Of a stretch of 64,000 nucleotides of DNA, positions 16,513 through 26,663 are shown in pieces. Within the stretch, counting starts at the first letter, position 1. Every line of letters starts with the position of its first letter. A program made the translations under genes and the position numbers. The notes beneath the pieces are model-generated. The model was not told where the DNA came from. It made no database searches and saw only the letters and a program-made list of their open reading frames with translations. Source of the stretch: Muribaculaceae bacterium (GTDB lineage: Bacteria > Bacteroidota > Bacteroidia > Bacteroidales > Muribaculaceae); the NCBI GenBank assembly GCA_017409345.1, contig JAFQSX010000032.1, forward strand, positions 80,462 to 144,461. The letters are read 5' to 3'.

Positions 16513-18195
16513 TTATAATAAAGAAGAGAGATTGAAATTGGCAAATTCAGGATCTTTAATGGCTTTATTTGCAATAGAGTTATCAATCTTTGATGCTTGA
16601 CGAAGATTGCTGATTATCATGTTTTCATTATTTGTGCGAGCGCCAAGTACAGCCATCAAATAATAAGTTGTAGCATCGGGTGAAGTGATTGAAGCAAGAG
16701 TTCTCTTTGCGTTGCTATAATCTTTAGTTAGGATTTGAGCAAGAGCTGCGTTGTTGGTTTTGCTATCCTCAAATGCTTTTGCTGCTGCTGCATTGTTGCC
16801 TGTTTTTAGGTAGTAAACACCAAGTGCTTCTTTTACCGCATCAACGCTTCCTGCATTTCCTAATTGTTCATTTGCTTTACTATATTCACCATTAATCATA
16901 GAAATAAGGCCAAGATTCATGTTGGCTTCACTTGAAGGATTGATGCTTGCTGATTTTTTGAAATTGGCAGTTGCAGAGGTGTAATCTTTTGCAACGAATT
17001 GACATGCGCCGAGATTGTTAAATGCTCGATAATCATTTCCATAAATACCGGCAGTGGTATTGTAAATTTCAATTTTCTTATTGTTGTCGTTGGTCAATGT
17101 TGCGCAGTAGAGCAATTCATCTACGGTCAATGATTTTGGCTCTTTTTCGTATGCTTCTTGAATTTGTTCGTCACTTTTGCCGATAACATCTACAGTAGCA
17201 GTTAGACGAGAGTAGCGAAGTTGAGGGAGAATTTCAATTGCAAGTTGATCAAAAACAGATGATAAATTGCGAATTTCTTTTTCGCGAACTTCTGGGTCTT
17301 TGTACATAGAAAGAACGCTCAAAATAAGTTCTTTGTCTTGAATGTTACTTTCAGCAACGAGTTTTTGGAAACCTTCCCAGTCTTGAGCAGTAAATTGAGC
17401 GGTGAGTTCACCAAAATCAGCGATTTTTTGTTCTTTTAAATGCTTTTCAAGATATGCACTTGTGTTTTTTTCGCGTTTTTCGGCGAGTTTTTCATTAAAT
17501 TCCACACCACCTTCAGGAGAAGCATAAGAAGAGATATTTATTTCTTTGATTTTGCGAGTAGAGTCAGCGTTAGCATTAGCAAGGTTTTTATTGAAGTTTT
17601 GCATTGATTCACTACGTAACTCTCCATCACGAATGTTGGCTTGATTGATGAGGAATTTAATGTCGGCCGAGTATTTTTCATTAATAATACGTTGGAATTT
17701 GTCGGGGGCAATAGCCGGAGTCGTAGCTTCAACGCTTGCTAATGATGCAGTAGTGTTAACTCCTTGGGCAACTTTAACTCGAGGAAGTACATATTGTTTG
17801 TTGCCTTGTTTTACATCAAAGTTAAGGAATAATTCAGCATCTTCCATGTTTGGTTGATAGTCATACGAAACAGGAATAGTGATTGTTCCACCATTGTCAT
17901 AACTGATTGTGGGACTATTGCCACGAACTTTTTCTCCTTGATAAGTATAAGGTTGAGATGCAATCTCAGTGCCATTAACATTAAGGTAGGGGGTTACTGT
18001 AACCTCTGCATTTTTGACAAAGATTTTTGCAGGAATCTTACCGGTAATTGTTCCAGGAACTTTTTCACCTGATACTTCAAGAGGATTAGGATTGACAGAG
18101 AAGTATTTGCTGTCAAATTGTGAGATTTTCTTATTGCAACCAGTTAGAATTGTTGCACCACCCACGAGGAGTGCGAGTAACAGTTTTTTGTTCAT
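16513..18195 (-). CDS. TPR-containing lipoprotein with OmpA-like segment
   Basis: A 560-residue exported protein; the signal ends in LTGC. Residues about 25-170 look like beta-rich domains. The segment around residues 215-260, INISSYASPEGGVEFNEKLAEKRE, has the pattern of an OmpA-type peptidoglycan-binding domain (ASPEG...N..LAEKRA). The last 200 residues are helical with TPR-like repeats (YRAFNNLGACQFVAKDYTSATANFKKSASINP). It probably links the outer membrane to peptidoglycan or organises envelope proteins. A -7-like element (TATTTTTG, minus strand, 18252-18259) lies upstream. Confidence 0.75.
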   Translation of the reverse strand: MNKKLLLALLVGGATILTGCNKKISQFDSKYFSVNPNPLEVSGEKVPGTITGKIPAKIFVKNAEVTVTPYLNVNGTEIASQPYTYQGEKVRGNSPTISYDNGGTITIPVSYDYQPNMEDAELFLNFDVKQGNKQYVLPRVKVAQGVNTTASLASVEATTPAIAPDKFQRIINEKYSADIKFLINQANIRDGELRSESMQNFNKNLANANADSTRKIKEINISSYASPEGGVEFNEKLAEKREKNTSAYLEKHLKEQKIADFGELTAQFTAQDWEGFQKLVAESNIQDKELILSVLSMYKDPEVREKEIRNLSSVFDQLAIEILPQLRYSRLTATVDVIGKSDEQIQEAYEKEPKSLTVDELLYCATLTNDNNKKIEIYNTTAGIYGNDYRAFNNLGACQFVAKDYTSATANFKKSASINPSSEANMNLGLISMINGEYSKANEQLGNAGSVDAVKEALGVYYLKTGNNAAAAKAFEDSKTNNAALAQILTKDYSNAKRTLASITSPDATTYYLMAVLGARTNNENMIISNLRQASKIDNSIANKAIKDPEFANFNLSSLL

Positions 18196-18251
18196 TTTTT
18201 ATAGTTTTTATTGTTATAAATTTCAGTATATATATTTAATGTAATTTCGTG

Positions 18252-18259
18252 CAAAAATA
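18252..18259 (-). promoter_or_regulatory. Putative -7 element for the TPR lipoprotein operon
   Basis: On the minus strand it reads TATTTTTG followed by C, about 56 bases before the ATG at 18195. The -33 element is not clear. Confidence 0.4.
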
Positions 18260-18422
18260 GTAATAAAAACCGAGTTCACATATATTTTTATATTAAGATG
18301 TGTCAATTTTTATAATAAATAATGGTAGTGTTGCAAATAAATGAGGAATTATAATTAATTTTGTTGCTTAATTAATGTGTTTAGTAAAAATTATATTAAC
18401 ATAATTCATACTTAATAGGCCG

Positions 18423-20321
18423 ATGAGAAAATGGCGCATAGAAGATAGTTCTGAACTATATAATATCAATGGATGGGGATTGAAATATTTCTCAATCAAT
18501 GAAAAAGGTCATGTTGCAGTAACCCCAAAAGAGGGATATGCCTCGGTTGACCTTAAAGAGGTGATGGATGAATTGCAAGTGCGAGATATTGTGTCACCGG
18601 TATTGTTGCGATTCCCAGACATATTGGATAATCGTATTGAAAAGATTTCTCGTTGCTTTAAACAAGCAGCGAAAGAATATAATTATCAAGCGCAAAATTA
18701 TTTGATTTATCCTATTAAGGTTAATCAAATGCGTCCCGTTGTTGAAGAACTTGTAACTCATGGTAAAAAATTCAATATTGGACTAGAAGCAGGTTCAAAA
18801 CCGGAATTACATGCTGTATTGGCTACGAATATAGCCGAGAACGCATTGATAATATGTAACGGCTATAAAGATGAAGATTATATTGAGTTGGCTTTGTTGG
18901 CGCAAAAGATGGGTCGTCGCATTTATCTTGTTGTGGAAAAACTCAATGAGTTGCGTCTTATTACAGAGATTGCTAAACGCATAAGTATCAAGCCTAATAT
19001 TGGTATTCGTATTAAATTGTCAAGTTCAGGCTCGGGCAAATGGGAAGAGTCGGGTGGTGATCAATCAAAGTTTGGTCTTAATTCAAGTGAACTGCTTGAG
19101 GCTCTTGACTTCATGGAAAAAAACAAGATGGAAGAGTGCCTAAAATTCATCCATTTCCATATAGGTAGTCAAATCACAAAAATCCGTCGCATCAAAAATG
19201 CATTGCGTGAAGCAACTCAATTTTATGTGCAGTTATCAAAGTTGGGCTTTGATATCGATTTTGTTGATATAGGTGGTGGACTCGGTGTTGATTATGATGG
19301 GACCCGTAGTTCGGCAAGTGAGAGCAGCATGAATTATTCAATTCAAGAATATGCCAATGATGCAATCTCGGCAATTGTTGATGCTTGCGAAAAGAATAAT
19401 TTGAAACAACCTAATGTGATTACCGAGAGTGGACGCTCTTTGTCGGCTCATCACTCGGTATTGATATTTGAAGTCCTCGAAACGGCATCTCTTCCTATGT
19501 GGAAAGAAACAGAGGAGGTTGACGAAAATAGTCATGAGTTGGCTCGTGAGTTATATGAAATATGGGATAAATTGAGTAATGCACGTCTATTTGAAAGTTG
19601 GCATGATGCTCTTGAAATTCGAGAAACAGCCCTTGACCTCTTTAGTCTTGGCATGCTTGACTTACGCACTCGTGCACAAATTGAAAAATTATTTTGGTCA
19701 ATTGCGCGTGAGGTGGGAGAGATCGCTTCTTCAATGAAACATTCGCCCGATGAATTCCGTAAGATTGCCAAGATGTTGCCTGATAAATATTTCTGTAACT
19801 TCTCTTTGTTTCAATCATTACCCGACTCATGGGCTATAGACCAAGTGTTCCCAATTATGCCTATCGCACGATTAGAAGAGCGACCTAATCGCACAGCAAC
19901 TTTGCAAGATATCACTTGTGACTCAGATGGTAAGATTGCTAACTTTATTTCCAATCATGGTATCGCCAATTCATTACCGGTACACACATTGAAACCAAAT
20001 GAGCCATATTATTTGGGCGTCTTCTTGGTGGGTGCATATCAAGAGATATTAGGAGATATGCACAATCTGTTTGGAGATACAAATGCTGTACATATTAGTG
20101 TGTATAAGGATCGTTATGAAATAGATCAAGTGATTGAGGGAGAGACTGTTGCTGAGGTGCTTGATTATGTGCAATTTAATCCTAAGAAACTTGTTCGTAA
20201 TGTTGAAACTTGGGTGACTGCATCAATGAAAGCCGGACGCATTACTCCCGAAGAAGGTCGTGAATTTTTGAGCAACTATCGTTCGGGATTGTATGGATAC
20301 ACCTATCTAGAACGCGACTAA
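18423..20321 (+). CDS. speA: Biosynthetic arginine decarboxylase
   Basis: A 632-residue PLP enzyme that turns arginine into agmatine, the first step of polyamine synthesis. It has the fold-III barrel seen in SpeA: the PLP lysine segment YPIKVNQ near residue 97, GLEAGSKPEL, HFHIGSQI near 248, and the phosphate-binding DIGGGLGVDYDG. Length matches SpeA. The upstream gap of about 230 bases is AT-rich and has no clear promoter for this strand. Confidence 0.95.
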   Translation: MRKWRIEDSSELYNINGWGLKYFSINEKGHVAVTPKEGYASVDLKEVMDELQVRDIVSPVLLRFPDILDNRIEKISRCFKQAAKEYNYQAQNYLIYPIKVNQMRPVVEELVTHGKKFNIGLEAGSKPELHAVLATNIAENALIICNGYKDEDYIELALLAQKMGRRIYLVVEKLNELRLITEIAKRISIKPNIGIRIKLSSSGSGKWEESGGDQSKFGLNSSELLEALDFMEKNKMEECLKFIHFHIGSQITKIRRIKNALREATQFYVQLSKLGFDIDFVDIGGGLGVDYDGTRSSASESSMNYSIQEYANDAISAIVDACEKNNLKQPNVITESGRSLSAHHSVLIFEVLETASLPMWKETEEVDENSHELARELYEIWDKLSNARLFESWHDALEIRETALDLFSLGMLDLRTRAQIEKLFWSIAREVGEIASSMKHSPDEFRKIAKMLPDKYFCNFSLFQSLPDSWAIDQVFPIMPIARLEERPNRTATLQDITCDSDGKIANFISNHGIANSLPVHTLKPNEPYYLGVFLVGAYQEILGDMHNLFGDTNAVHISVYKDRYEIDQVIEGETVAEVLDYVQFNPKKLVRNVETWVTASMKAGRITPEEGREFLSNYRSGLYGYTYLERD

Positions 20322-20353
20322 TACTACCTCTTATACATTTGTATTAAATAGAG

Positions 20354-21103
20354 ATGAGTAGATATTTCATGCATCTATCTTACAATGGTGCCCCATTTCA
20401 TGGATGGCAGTCGCAACCAAATGCAATCTCGGTGCAATCAACTATTGAGGATGCATTATCTACAATAATGCGCGAGCCTATGAAGATCGTTGGAGCCGGA
20501 CGCACCGATGCCGGAGTGAATGCTCATTCAATGGTTGCACATTTTGACACCTCTATTCCTATTGAAAATACGGAAGCTTTAGTGCGTGGATTAAATTCAT
20601 TGGTGGGTAAAGATATTGCTATTTATTCAATAAAATCGGTCCATGATGATGCTCATGCCCGATTTGATGCGATATCACGTACATATCACTATTATGCTCA
20701 CAATAAAAAGTCTCCGTTTCTTAACAATTTTAGTTGGCAAGCGCCATCTACGCTCGATTATGCTAAAATGAATGAGGCTGCTAAAATATTGCTTGAAACT
20801 GACGATTTTACTTCATTTGCAAAGTTGCATGCCGATAATAAAACCAATATTTGTCGTGTTACCTATGCAAAATGGGAACAATTGAGCGATGATCGATGGG
20901 TGTTTGTTATTACGGCCGATCGTTTTTTGCGCAATATGGTTAGAGCAGTGGTTGGAACTCTTGTTGAGGTGGGGCGTGGAAAGATTTCAATAGAAGAATT
21001 TAAACACATCATAGATAAGAAAAATCGCTGTTCAGCCGGGACATCTATGCCCGGTCATGCATTATTCTTATGGGATGTGTCTTATTCGTATTATCGTCCT
21101 TAA
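20354..21103 (+). CDS. truA: tRNA pseudouridine(38-40) synthase
   Basis: A 249-residue enzyme that makes pseudouridine at positions 38-40 of the tRNA anticodon arm. The catalytic aspartate is in GAGRTDAGVNA near residue 52; other TruA signatures are FHGWQ (near 15) and RFLRNMVRAVVG. It starts 32 bases after speA. A TACATTTG at 20334-20341 could give it a separate promoter with a very short leader. Confidence 0.95.
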   Translation: MSRYFMHLSYNGAPFHGWQSQPNAISVQSTIEDALSTIMREPMKIVGAGRTDAGVNAHSMVAHFDTSIPIENTEALVRGLNSLVGKDIAIYSIKSVHDDAHARFDAISRTYHYYAHNKKSPFLNNFSWQAPSTLDYAKMNEAAKILLETDDFTSFAKLHADNKTNICRVTYAKWEQLSDDRWVFVITADRFLRNMVRAVVGTLVEVGRGKISIEEFKHIIDKKNRCSAGTSMPGHALFLWDVSYSYYRP

Positions 21104-21112
21104 AATCTATTA

Positions 21113-22540
21113 TCACTTAACGGTTATTGATGTAGAGGCTGAATATTCGTCTAAATGGGCTTTGAGAATATGAGTGCCTTTCCCTTTTGTATGTAATGTG
21201 TCGTTCTTGAATTTTCCAAGGCTTTTGGAGCACGAAAATTTAACCCCTTTTACATTGGTGTCAATTAGGATCCCATATTTATTGTATCCGTATATAATAG
21301 GAGTATATTTATCGCCGACGTTAAGCGTTGTTTGATATTGAGCAAATGCAATTGAAGATATTCTGTTATCGATAGGCACTTTGGCAATAGCAAATAACCC
21401 GTTTGCAACAGTGCGTTCTTTACCGTCGCTAGGAATATTACATATACCTAAATTTTTAACATAGAGTTCGCTAGAACCTCCACCATCAAGGTTTATGGCA
21501 TCATCGCAACCCACATAACGCATTATGTCGGCAAGAACTTTTGATGTGCATCCATCAGAGATATTTGATCTGCCATCTACAATTAGTATTGTTAGGTAGC
21601 GTCCATTGATATCGTTTCCTATGGCAGTGCGAGGATGTAGCCCGTTGAGATGTTTTAGGATATCTATTGGATCGGTTGTAATACCATCACATAATATTAC
21701 CGGATAGCCACTAACAACCTCATTGGGATAGATTATTGTCCCATTTGGAAGTGTGACAGATGTAGAAATTTCAATGATTTCACCTTTTTTTAGTTGATTA
21801 ATTGTCAACCCTTGAAAATCGGTTCCTGATAATACATAACAATTAGAAGGGATAGATGTTGCTCCTCCGACATTTGGTGCGGATTCAACTCTTAATTTGA
21901 CTGATTTTCCAACTGTAATTGGCGTTTCAATGGGTGAAATGATGACTTCAGATGCATTCAAAACACTATCGGTGGTTTCTCCATAGATAGGAGAATATAA
22001 AGTTAAACTATTTTTTGATGCAACAGTGTTTACTCCTGATAAATAGGCAATATTATCTCCTATTGTAGCAATGCAGTTTATTTTCAGTTCATTCATTAAT
22101 GATTGCTTGTCAGTCATCCATGCCCATTGGGTGCGTCCGTTGTTGTCAACATATATAGGTTCTCCATTTGAAATTTGAGAGCCTATAGAGTTGCCCTTGC
22201 GCATATTGAAAAAATCGGCATTCACTCCAAGGAAGAATTGAGTGGAGTCATTGTCGTTATCCATTGCCATCCCCGAGACTTCTTGGCGCGCATAAATAGT
22301 GTTTTTTGCCTTTAATACTCGCATGTCGATAACGGGATTGGAAAGGTCGGTTGTAGTATAAAAAATATTTAGGTTTTGATGCCCTGTTAATCGTAGAGAG
22401 GTGAGAGTTGTCCCCGGTCCAACTTTGATGTGATTTATGGTGTCAACATTGTAGGTGTTGCCTTGTAAAATCCAATTATCTGCATTAATTGCAGTGGTCG
22501 AAAAAATAATGGCTATAAGGCCCAAAAAGAAACGGATCAT
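21113..22540 (-). CDS. Secreted phosphodiester glycosidase (NAGPA-like) family protein
   Basis: A 475-residue protein with an N-terminal signal peptide. The middle part carries the NAGPA/DUF2233 signature: HPRTAIGND near residue 298, LIVDGRS, and INLDGGGSSELYV near 341-353, where D and S residues form the active site. This family includes the human uncovering enzyme that removes GlcNAc from phosphodiesters, plus bacterial exopolysaccharide proteins. The last 80 residues look like an Ig-type domain. The -7 element TAACTTTA (minus strand, 22543-22550) ends two bases before the ATG. The substrate is unknown. Confidence 0.82.
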   Translation of the reverse strand: MIRFFLGLIAIIFSTTAINADNWILQGNTYNVDTINHIKVGPGTTLTSLRLTGHQNLNIFYTTTDLSNPVIDMRVLKAKNTIYARQEVSGMAMDNDNDSTQFFLGVNADFFNMRKGNSIGSQISNGEPIYVDNNGRTQWAWMTDKQSLMNELKINCIATIGDNIAYLSGVNTVASKNSLTLYSPIYGETTDSVLNASEVIISPIETPITVGKSVKLRVESAPNVGGATSIPSNCYVLSGTDFQGLTINQLKKGEIIEISTSVTLPNGTIIYPNEVVSGYPVILCDGITTDPIDILKHLNGLHPRTAIGNDINGRYLTILIVDGRSNISDGCTSKVLADIMRYVGCDDAINLDGGGSSELYVKNLGICNIPSDGKERTVANGLFAIAKVPIDNRISSIAFAQYQTTLNVGDKYTPIIYGYNKYGILIDTNVKGVKFSCSKSLGKFKNDTLHTKGKGTHILKAHLDEYSASTSITVK

Positions 22541-22588
22541 GGTAAAGTTAAGGGGGTAATTAGTTGTGTGAAAGGAATGTCGTTGAAA

Positions 22589-23521
22589 TCAACCATTATA
22601 GGTGTTGATGTGACGTTGCTTTTTCTCTTCAAATATCTCTTCTATGGCAAAGAAAATTCCACTTTCTTCAACATCGCCAAATTCATCGTTTATTGCTGTG
22701 CCAAACATTTTCATTGTTGGAGATAAACTCATATAGGCATTTACCAACGGAGGAATGTTGAATCCACATTCGCGAATTGATTTGTTGAGGATTTTATAAT
22801 CTTCTTTAAAACACCCACCGACAAATAGTGTATTCATTGCGTTTATGTCGATGTCGGTTTCTAATGGCTTAATTGGTTTGACCAATTCTTCATGGTCAGG
22901 GAAGTATTTATGTAGGAAAAATAATATCATATTACGGCAATTTTGAGAATAATTAGGATACATTGTTACTTTGCCGAAAAGATACTTAATTTCAGGATAT
23001 ACAACTGTTAAAGCACCTAATCCATCCCATAAATTATCAAGGGCGTATAATGCTTTAGCACCGGCCTTTGATGATTGATATTCTAATCTCACAAATGAAC
23101 GACCGAGTTCGAGCGTATAGGGAAGGTAGTCGTTTAAAAATTTGGGCGAGAAACTAAACATGTGCGAAGTTGCAATGCGAGGCATGCCATTTTCTTGCAT
23201 TTTTATGTTGCTTCCGGTGATGAAACGATATCCACCAATAATAAGTTCTGCATCTGGATCCCATACAATTAGTTGTTGGCAAGGAGGTGTCATTGTGTCA
23301 AATTCATCAATATCGCAATCTTTGCCGGTTCCTCCTCCTGCAGCACGAAATGCAAATTCGCGAAGACGTCCTATCTCGCGCATTGTATTTGGAGCATTAA
23401 ATGCATCAACAACATATATTTTGTTGCCGCCTTTATTAGTGTCACGCAAGAAACGTTCTTCTGTCAACTCGGCTTTGATTAATTGTAATGGTATTGCGTC
23501 AATTATATTTTGTTCCATCAT
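22589..23521 (-). CDS. glsB: GlsB-like N-acyltransferase (glycine lipid synthesis)
   Basis: A 310-residue GNAT-fold acyltransferase of the hemolysin/ornithine-lipid group. Visible segments are RLREFAFRAAGGGTGKDCDIDEFD (residues about 52-75), QLIVWDPDAELIIGGYRF, and LGRSFVRLEYQ. In Bacteroides thetaiotaomicron, GlsB attaches a 3-hydroxy fatty acid to glycine, giving the precursor of glycine and serine-glycine lipids. It lies 31 bases downstream of the O-acyltransferase gene, the same pairing as known gls loci. The assignment rests on family resemblance and gene pairing. Confidence 0.78.
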   Translation of the reverse strand: MMEQNIIDAIPLQLIKAELTEERFLRDTNKGGNKIYVVDAFNAPNTMREIGRLREFAFRAAGGGTGKDCDIDEFDTMTPPCQQLIVWDPDAELIIGGYRFITGSNIKMQENGMPRIATSHMFSFSPKFLNDYLPYTLELGRSFVRLEYQSSKAGAKALYALDNLWDGLGALTVVYPEIKYLFGKVTMYPNYSQNCRNMILFFLHKYFPDHEELVKPIKPLETDIDINAMNTLFVGGCFKEDYKILNKSIRECGFNIPPLVNAYMSLSPTMKMFGTAINDEFGDVEESGIFFAIEEIFEEKKQRHINTYNG

Positions 23522-23552
23522 AAATACAAAATGAGAATCGCATGTATGCGAT

Positions 23553-24392
23553 TTAATTTGTTAGGTTATATACAATCTGTTTCACTTCATCGGCTTTGTC
23601 TTGTGTACTTTGCCCATTTTTAGGTTGTAATGACTGCCAATTGATCAGTGAACCTATTGATATAGTAAATGTTGAGTTCTCACAACGGAATAATTCACGG
23701 GGAAGATATATCATCTCAATATTGAACTTTATTCCGAGCTGAGTTCGTAATTTTGCAAAATTATAAAAAAATGGCGAATTATTACCATTAAAAAACAAAG
23801 GAATTACATCTCTATGATATTCAATGCATTTATTGATAAACATTTTTTGCCATTTTAAGTCGCGAATAATCCCATTTTTGCCTCGTCGAGACACTAATCC
23901 TGCCGGGAAAATTATTATGGGATCATTACCGGCAAAAGCCTCTTCTATGGCTTGGAATGATTGCCGGCTTTGCTTACCATGCTTGTTTATGGGTAAAAAT
24001 ACTCCATTAAGGGGCTTTATAGCCATTAGAAGGTCATTCACGATAAAATGTATCTTGCCTCCAAAATAATTGGATATAAAATCAATTAATGCAATTCCGT
24101 CAAGACCTCCAAGGGGGTGATTTGAAACTATTACTACTCGACGATTGTCTTTTGGGGGTAGTTTCTCATAACCGATAGCATTAATTGATATGTTGAGGTC
24201 TTTTAGCACTCCATGGCAAAAGTCAGCATCGTATTTGCCTTTGTTGCTTTCAAGCAATTTATTTAATCGTTCTTGACAAATTGTTCGTTCAAGCCAACGA
24301 ATGATAAATTGAGGTATATAGCGATAATGGCGAGGCAAGCGCTCGCGCAACACCGCATCAACATCAATTTTTATTATCGACGACTGATTCAT
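23553..24392 (-). CDS. glsA: GlsA-like lysophospholipid-type O-acyltransferase
   Basis: A 279-residue membrane-associated acyltransferase of the PlsC fold. The catalytic motif is NHPLGGLD near residues 91-98, which has five residues between H and D where classical PlsC has four. The second motif FPAG is near residue 160. It would add the second acyl chain to the product of the neighbouring GlsB-like enzyme, making glycine lipids. The minus-strand -7 element TAAATTTG (24397-24404) ends four bases before the ATG, predicting a leaderless mRNA. Confidence 0.78.
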   Translation of the reverse strand: MNQSSIIKIDVDAVLRERLPRHYRYIPQFIIRWLERTICQERLNKLLESNKGKYDADFCHGVLKDLNISINAIGYEKLPPKDNRRVVIVSNHPLGGLDGIALIDFISNYFGGKIHFIVNDLLMAIKPLNGVFLPINKHGKQSRQSFQAIEEAFAGNDPIIIFPAGLVSRRGKNGIIRDLKWQKMFINKCIEYHRDVIPLFFNGNNSPFFYNFAKLRTQLGIKFNIEMIYLPRELFRCENSTFTISIGSLINWQSLQPKNGQSTQDKADEVKQIVYNLTN

Positions 24393-24459
24393 ATTGCAAA
24401 TTTACTGATTTTCCTACTTATTTTTAGAATATTTGTGTAAAAATAATTAAGTTTGCACT

Positions 24460-25884
24460 ATGACAACAAATGACCATGTGTTTGCATATGCTCAATTAGG
24501 CTATGTTCTGCTTGTAATCGTTGCACTAATAATATTCCCGGGTGCATCATTCTTTCCTACATTATTGGCAATGATAGGTGTATGGGTCGTGGTATCTATT
24601 GTGTATCAGCGGATGCCATGGCGCAGTAGTGTGGGGTGGTGGACTCTGCTCATTGCCGCTACAATAATGGCAATAGGGGCGATAACAAACATACATTACT
24701 TTACTGCGGAATCAGGAGCAACGACCGAATTCCCGATATTGCAAAATGCAGATTCTTTGCGATTTTATAATGATGCATTATATACCATTGGAAGTCCCCA
24801 TGGGATTCCTACTGATTTGAAAAATCATGGGTATGGATTATTGATATCGTTGTTGTGGAGAATAACAGGTGTTACAATAGTATCTCCTATAGTGGTTAAT
24901 ATGTTTTCAATGTTGCTCTCAATAATTTTGTGCGGAGGTATTGCATGGCGCATGTTAAGAGGAGAAACGGGCAAAAGTGGTAGATGGATTGCATCATGTG
25001 CTATGGTAATGAGTGCATCGGTGTGCTACTTTTTGAATTCGGGGACATTGTTATTAAAAGAAGCATTACTCATTTTGGCATTTTCTTTAATTGGATTTGC
25101 AATGACTTCGTTGGTGAAATATTCTCCTCGTCGTAGTGCAAATATCAAGATGATGATTATGTTTGCTATCGGTGTGATTATTATAGCCTTTTTGAGATAT
25201 AATTATTTGTTTATGCCTATTGTTGGAGCAGTCATTTTAGTGAAGTGGCAACGCCGACATTTGTCAATGGGAGCCATATTGATGTCAATATGTGCAATAG
25301 GATGGATTGTGTCGATATTGTTTTATAGTACAGCATTGGTTTTAGATACGACAGTCAACATAATTGGAGGAGAAAGGCTTGGGGATGCTTTTTTCTCGGG
25401 AGATCCACAACATGATGCATACAATGGGATTGTTGATGGTTATTTGAGTTTCCCATGGTGGAAAAAAGTGTTGTATTTGCCGCTTTCGGCAGCAGTACAA
25501 TATCTTATCCCTCTTCCATGGGGATTTACTGATGATGTCCATTTTGGATATACTCTTGCATATGCCCATATAAGTTATCCATGGTATGCCGTTGGTGGAT
25601 TAATACTGTATTATATTATCGGAGGGGCTCGTCGTTCGCCTGATGTGTTGCGAAGAATGACATTCTGGGGCATATTGATGTGGTTAGTCCCTGCATTTTT
25701 GTTTGCTGGAACGGTATCTCGATATGCTTTACCCATGTTACCATTATTAATTCCAGCTGCAGTATATGTTGTTGCCATGTGGAAATCATTCGCAACATTG
25801 AAACGATGGATATGGTGCTATTCAATTTTATTGGTAATAGGGTTGATAGGAGGATATGTTGTGCAGAAAGGAGGTATATTGTGA
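24460..25884 (+). CDS. Polytopic membrane protein of a glycan operon
   Basis: A 474-residue inner-membrane protein with about 10-12 hydrophobic helices. A non-membrane stretch at about residues 85-120 contains LRFYNDALYTIGSPHG, and another lies near 300-330 (GERLGDAFFSGDPQHDAYNG). The layout recalls GT-C-type glycosyltransferases or polymerases, but no signature motif was recognised. It is the first gene of an operon with a GT2 glycosyltransferase, an epimerase and a DUF115-like protein. TAAGTTTG at 24448-24455 ends four bases before the ATG, so the mRNA may be leaderless. Confidence 0.6.
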   Translation: MTTNDHVFAYAQLGYVLLVIVALIIFPGASFFPTLLAMIGVWVVVSIVYQRMPWRSSVGWWTLLIAATIMAIGAITNIHYFTAESGATTEFPILQNADSLRFYNDALYTIGSPHGIPTDLKNHGYGLLISLLWRITGVTIVSPIVVNMFSMLLSIILCGGIAWRMLRGETGKSGRWIASCAMVMSASVCYFLNSGTLLLKEALLILAFSLIGFAMTSLVKYSPRRSANIKMMIMFAIGVIIIAFLRYNYLFMPIVGAVILVKWQRRHLSMGAILMSICAIGWIVSILFYSTALVLDTTVNIIGGERLGDAFFSGDPQHDAYNGIVDGYLSFPWWKKVLYLPLSAAVQYLIPLPWGFTDDVHFGYTLAYAHISYPWYAVGGLILYYIIGGARRSPDVLRRMTFWGILMWLVPAFLFAGTVSRYALPMLPLLIPAAVYVVAMWKSFATLKRWIWCYSILLVIGLIGGYVVQKGGIL

Positions 25885-26663
25885 AAATAACAATAATAAC
25901 TGCAACTCGAAATAATGTCACTACATTATCAAAGACAATAGATAGTGTTCTATCACAATCATATTCAGATATAGAATATATAATCGTTGATGGTGCAAGT
26001 ACGGATGGCTCATTAGAGATTATTAAAGATTATGCCAATAGGTATCCTCATAAAATAAAATATATTAGTGAACCAGATAAAGGGGTATATAGTGCAATAA
26101 ATAAGGGGATAAGAATGTCAACAGGAGATGTAGTTGGCATTCTGCATGGGAATGATTGTTTTTCTTCCGATGATGTGTTGAGTAGGGTGTATGAAGAGAT
26201 GACCAAAAATGATTCACCGTTTTTATATGGAGATGTGAAATATACTAAGGTGGGGAGTGAAAAAGTTGTGCGCTATTATTCTGCCGCACAGTTCACCCCG
26301 TCTCATCTATTGCAAGGAATTGCGCCTCCACACCCTTCATTATATATGCGCCGATATTTGTTTGATGACTTTGGGTTATATAAAGAAAATTATCTTATCG
26401 GAGCCGATTTTGATATGTTTCTACGATTAATGATTGTCAATAATATTCATGGTAAATATTTGCCAATGGATATGGTGACAATGACAACCGGAGGGCTATC
26501 AACTCAAATTTATCATCAAATTTTTACAAATAATCGTGAAAAATATCGTGCTTTGCGAGAAAATTCATGTAATGTTAGTGTTTATTTGCTTTTAAAACGG
26601 TATCTTTGCACTTTGAAAAGTTTTAGAAAAAAGAAACCGTTACGCAACAACCTCAAAAAATAG
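25881..26663 (+). CDS. Family 2 glycosyltransferase
   Basis: A 260-residue GT-A-fold transferase that adds a sugar from a nucleotide donor to a surface glycan. It begins KITIITATRNNVTTLSKTIDSVL, followed by YIIVDGASTDGS near residues 35-46, and LHGNDC in place of the usual DXD loop. The GTG start at 25881 was chosen because a strong AGGAGG lies just upstream and it overlaps the stop of the preceding gene (GTGA). A longer frame opening at 25680 is a shadow of that gene. Confidence 0.85.
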   Translation: MKITIITATRNNVTTLSKTIDSVLSQSYSDIEYIIVDGASTDGSLEIIKDYANRYPHKIKYISEPDKGVYSAINKGIRMSTGDVVGILHGNDCFSSDDVLSRVYEEMTKNDSPFLYGDVKYTKVGSEKVVRYYSAAQFTPSHLLQGIAPPHPSLYMRRYLFDDFGLYKENYLIGADFDMFLRLMIVNNIHGKYLPMDMVTMTTGGLSTQIYHQIFTNNREKYRALRENSCNVSVYLLLKRYLCTLKSFRKKKPLRNNLKK

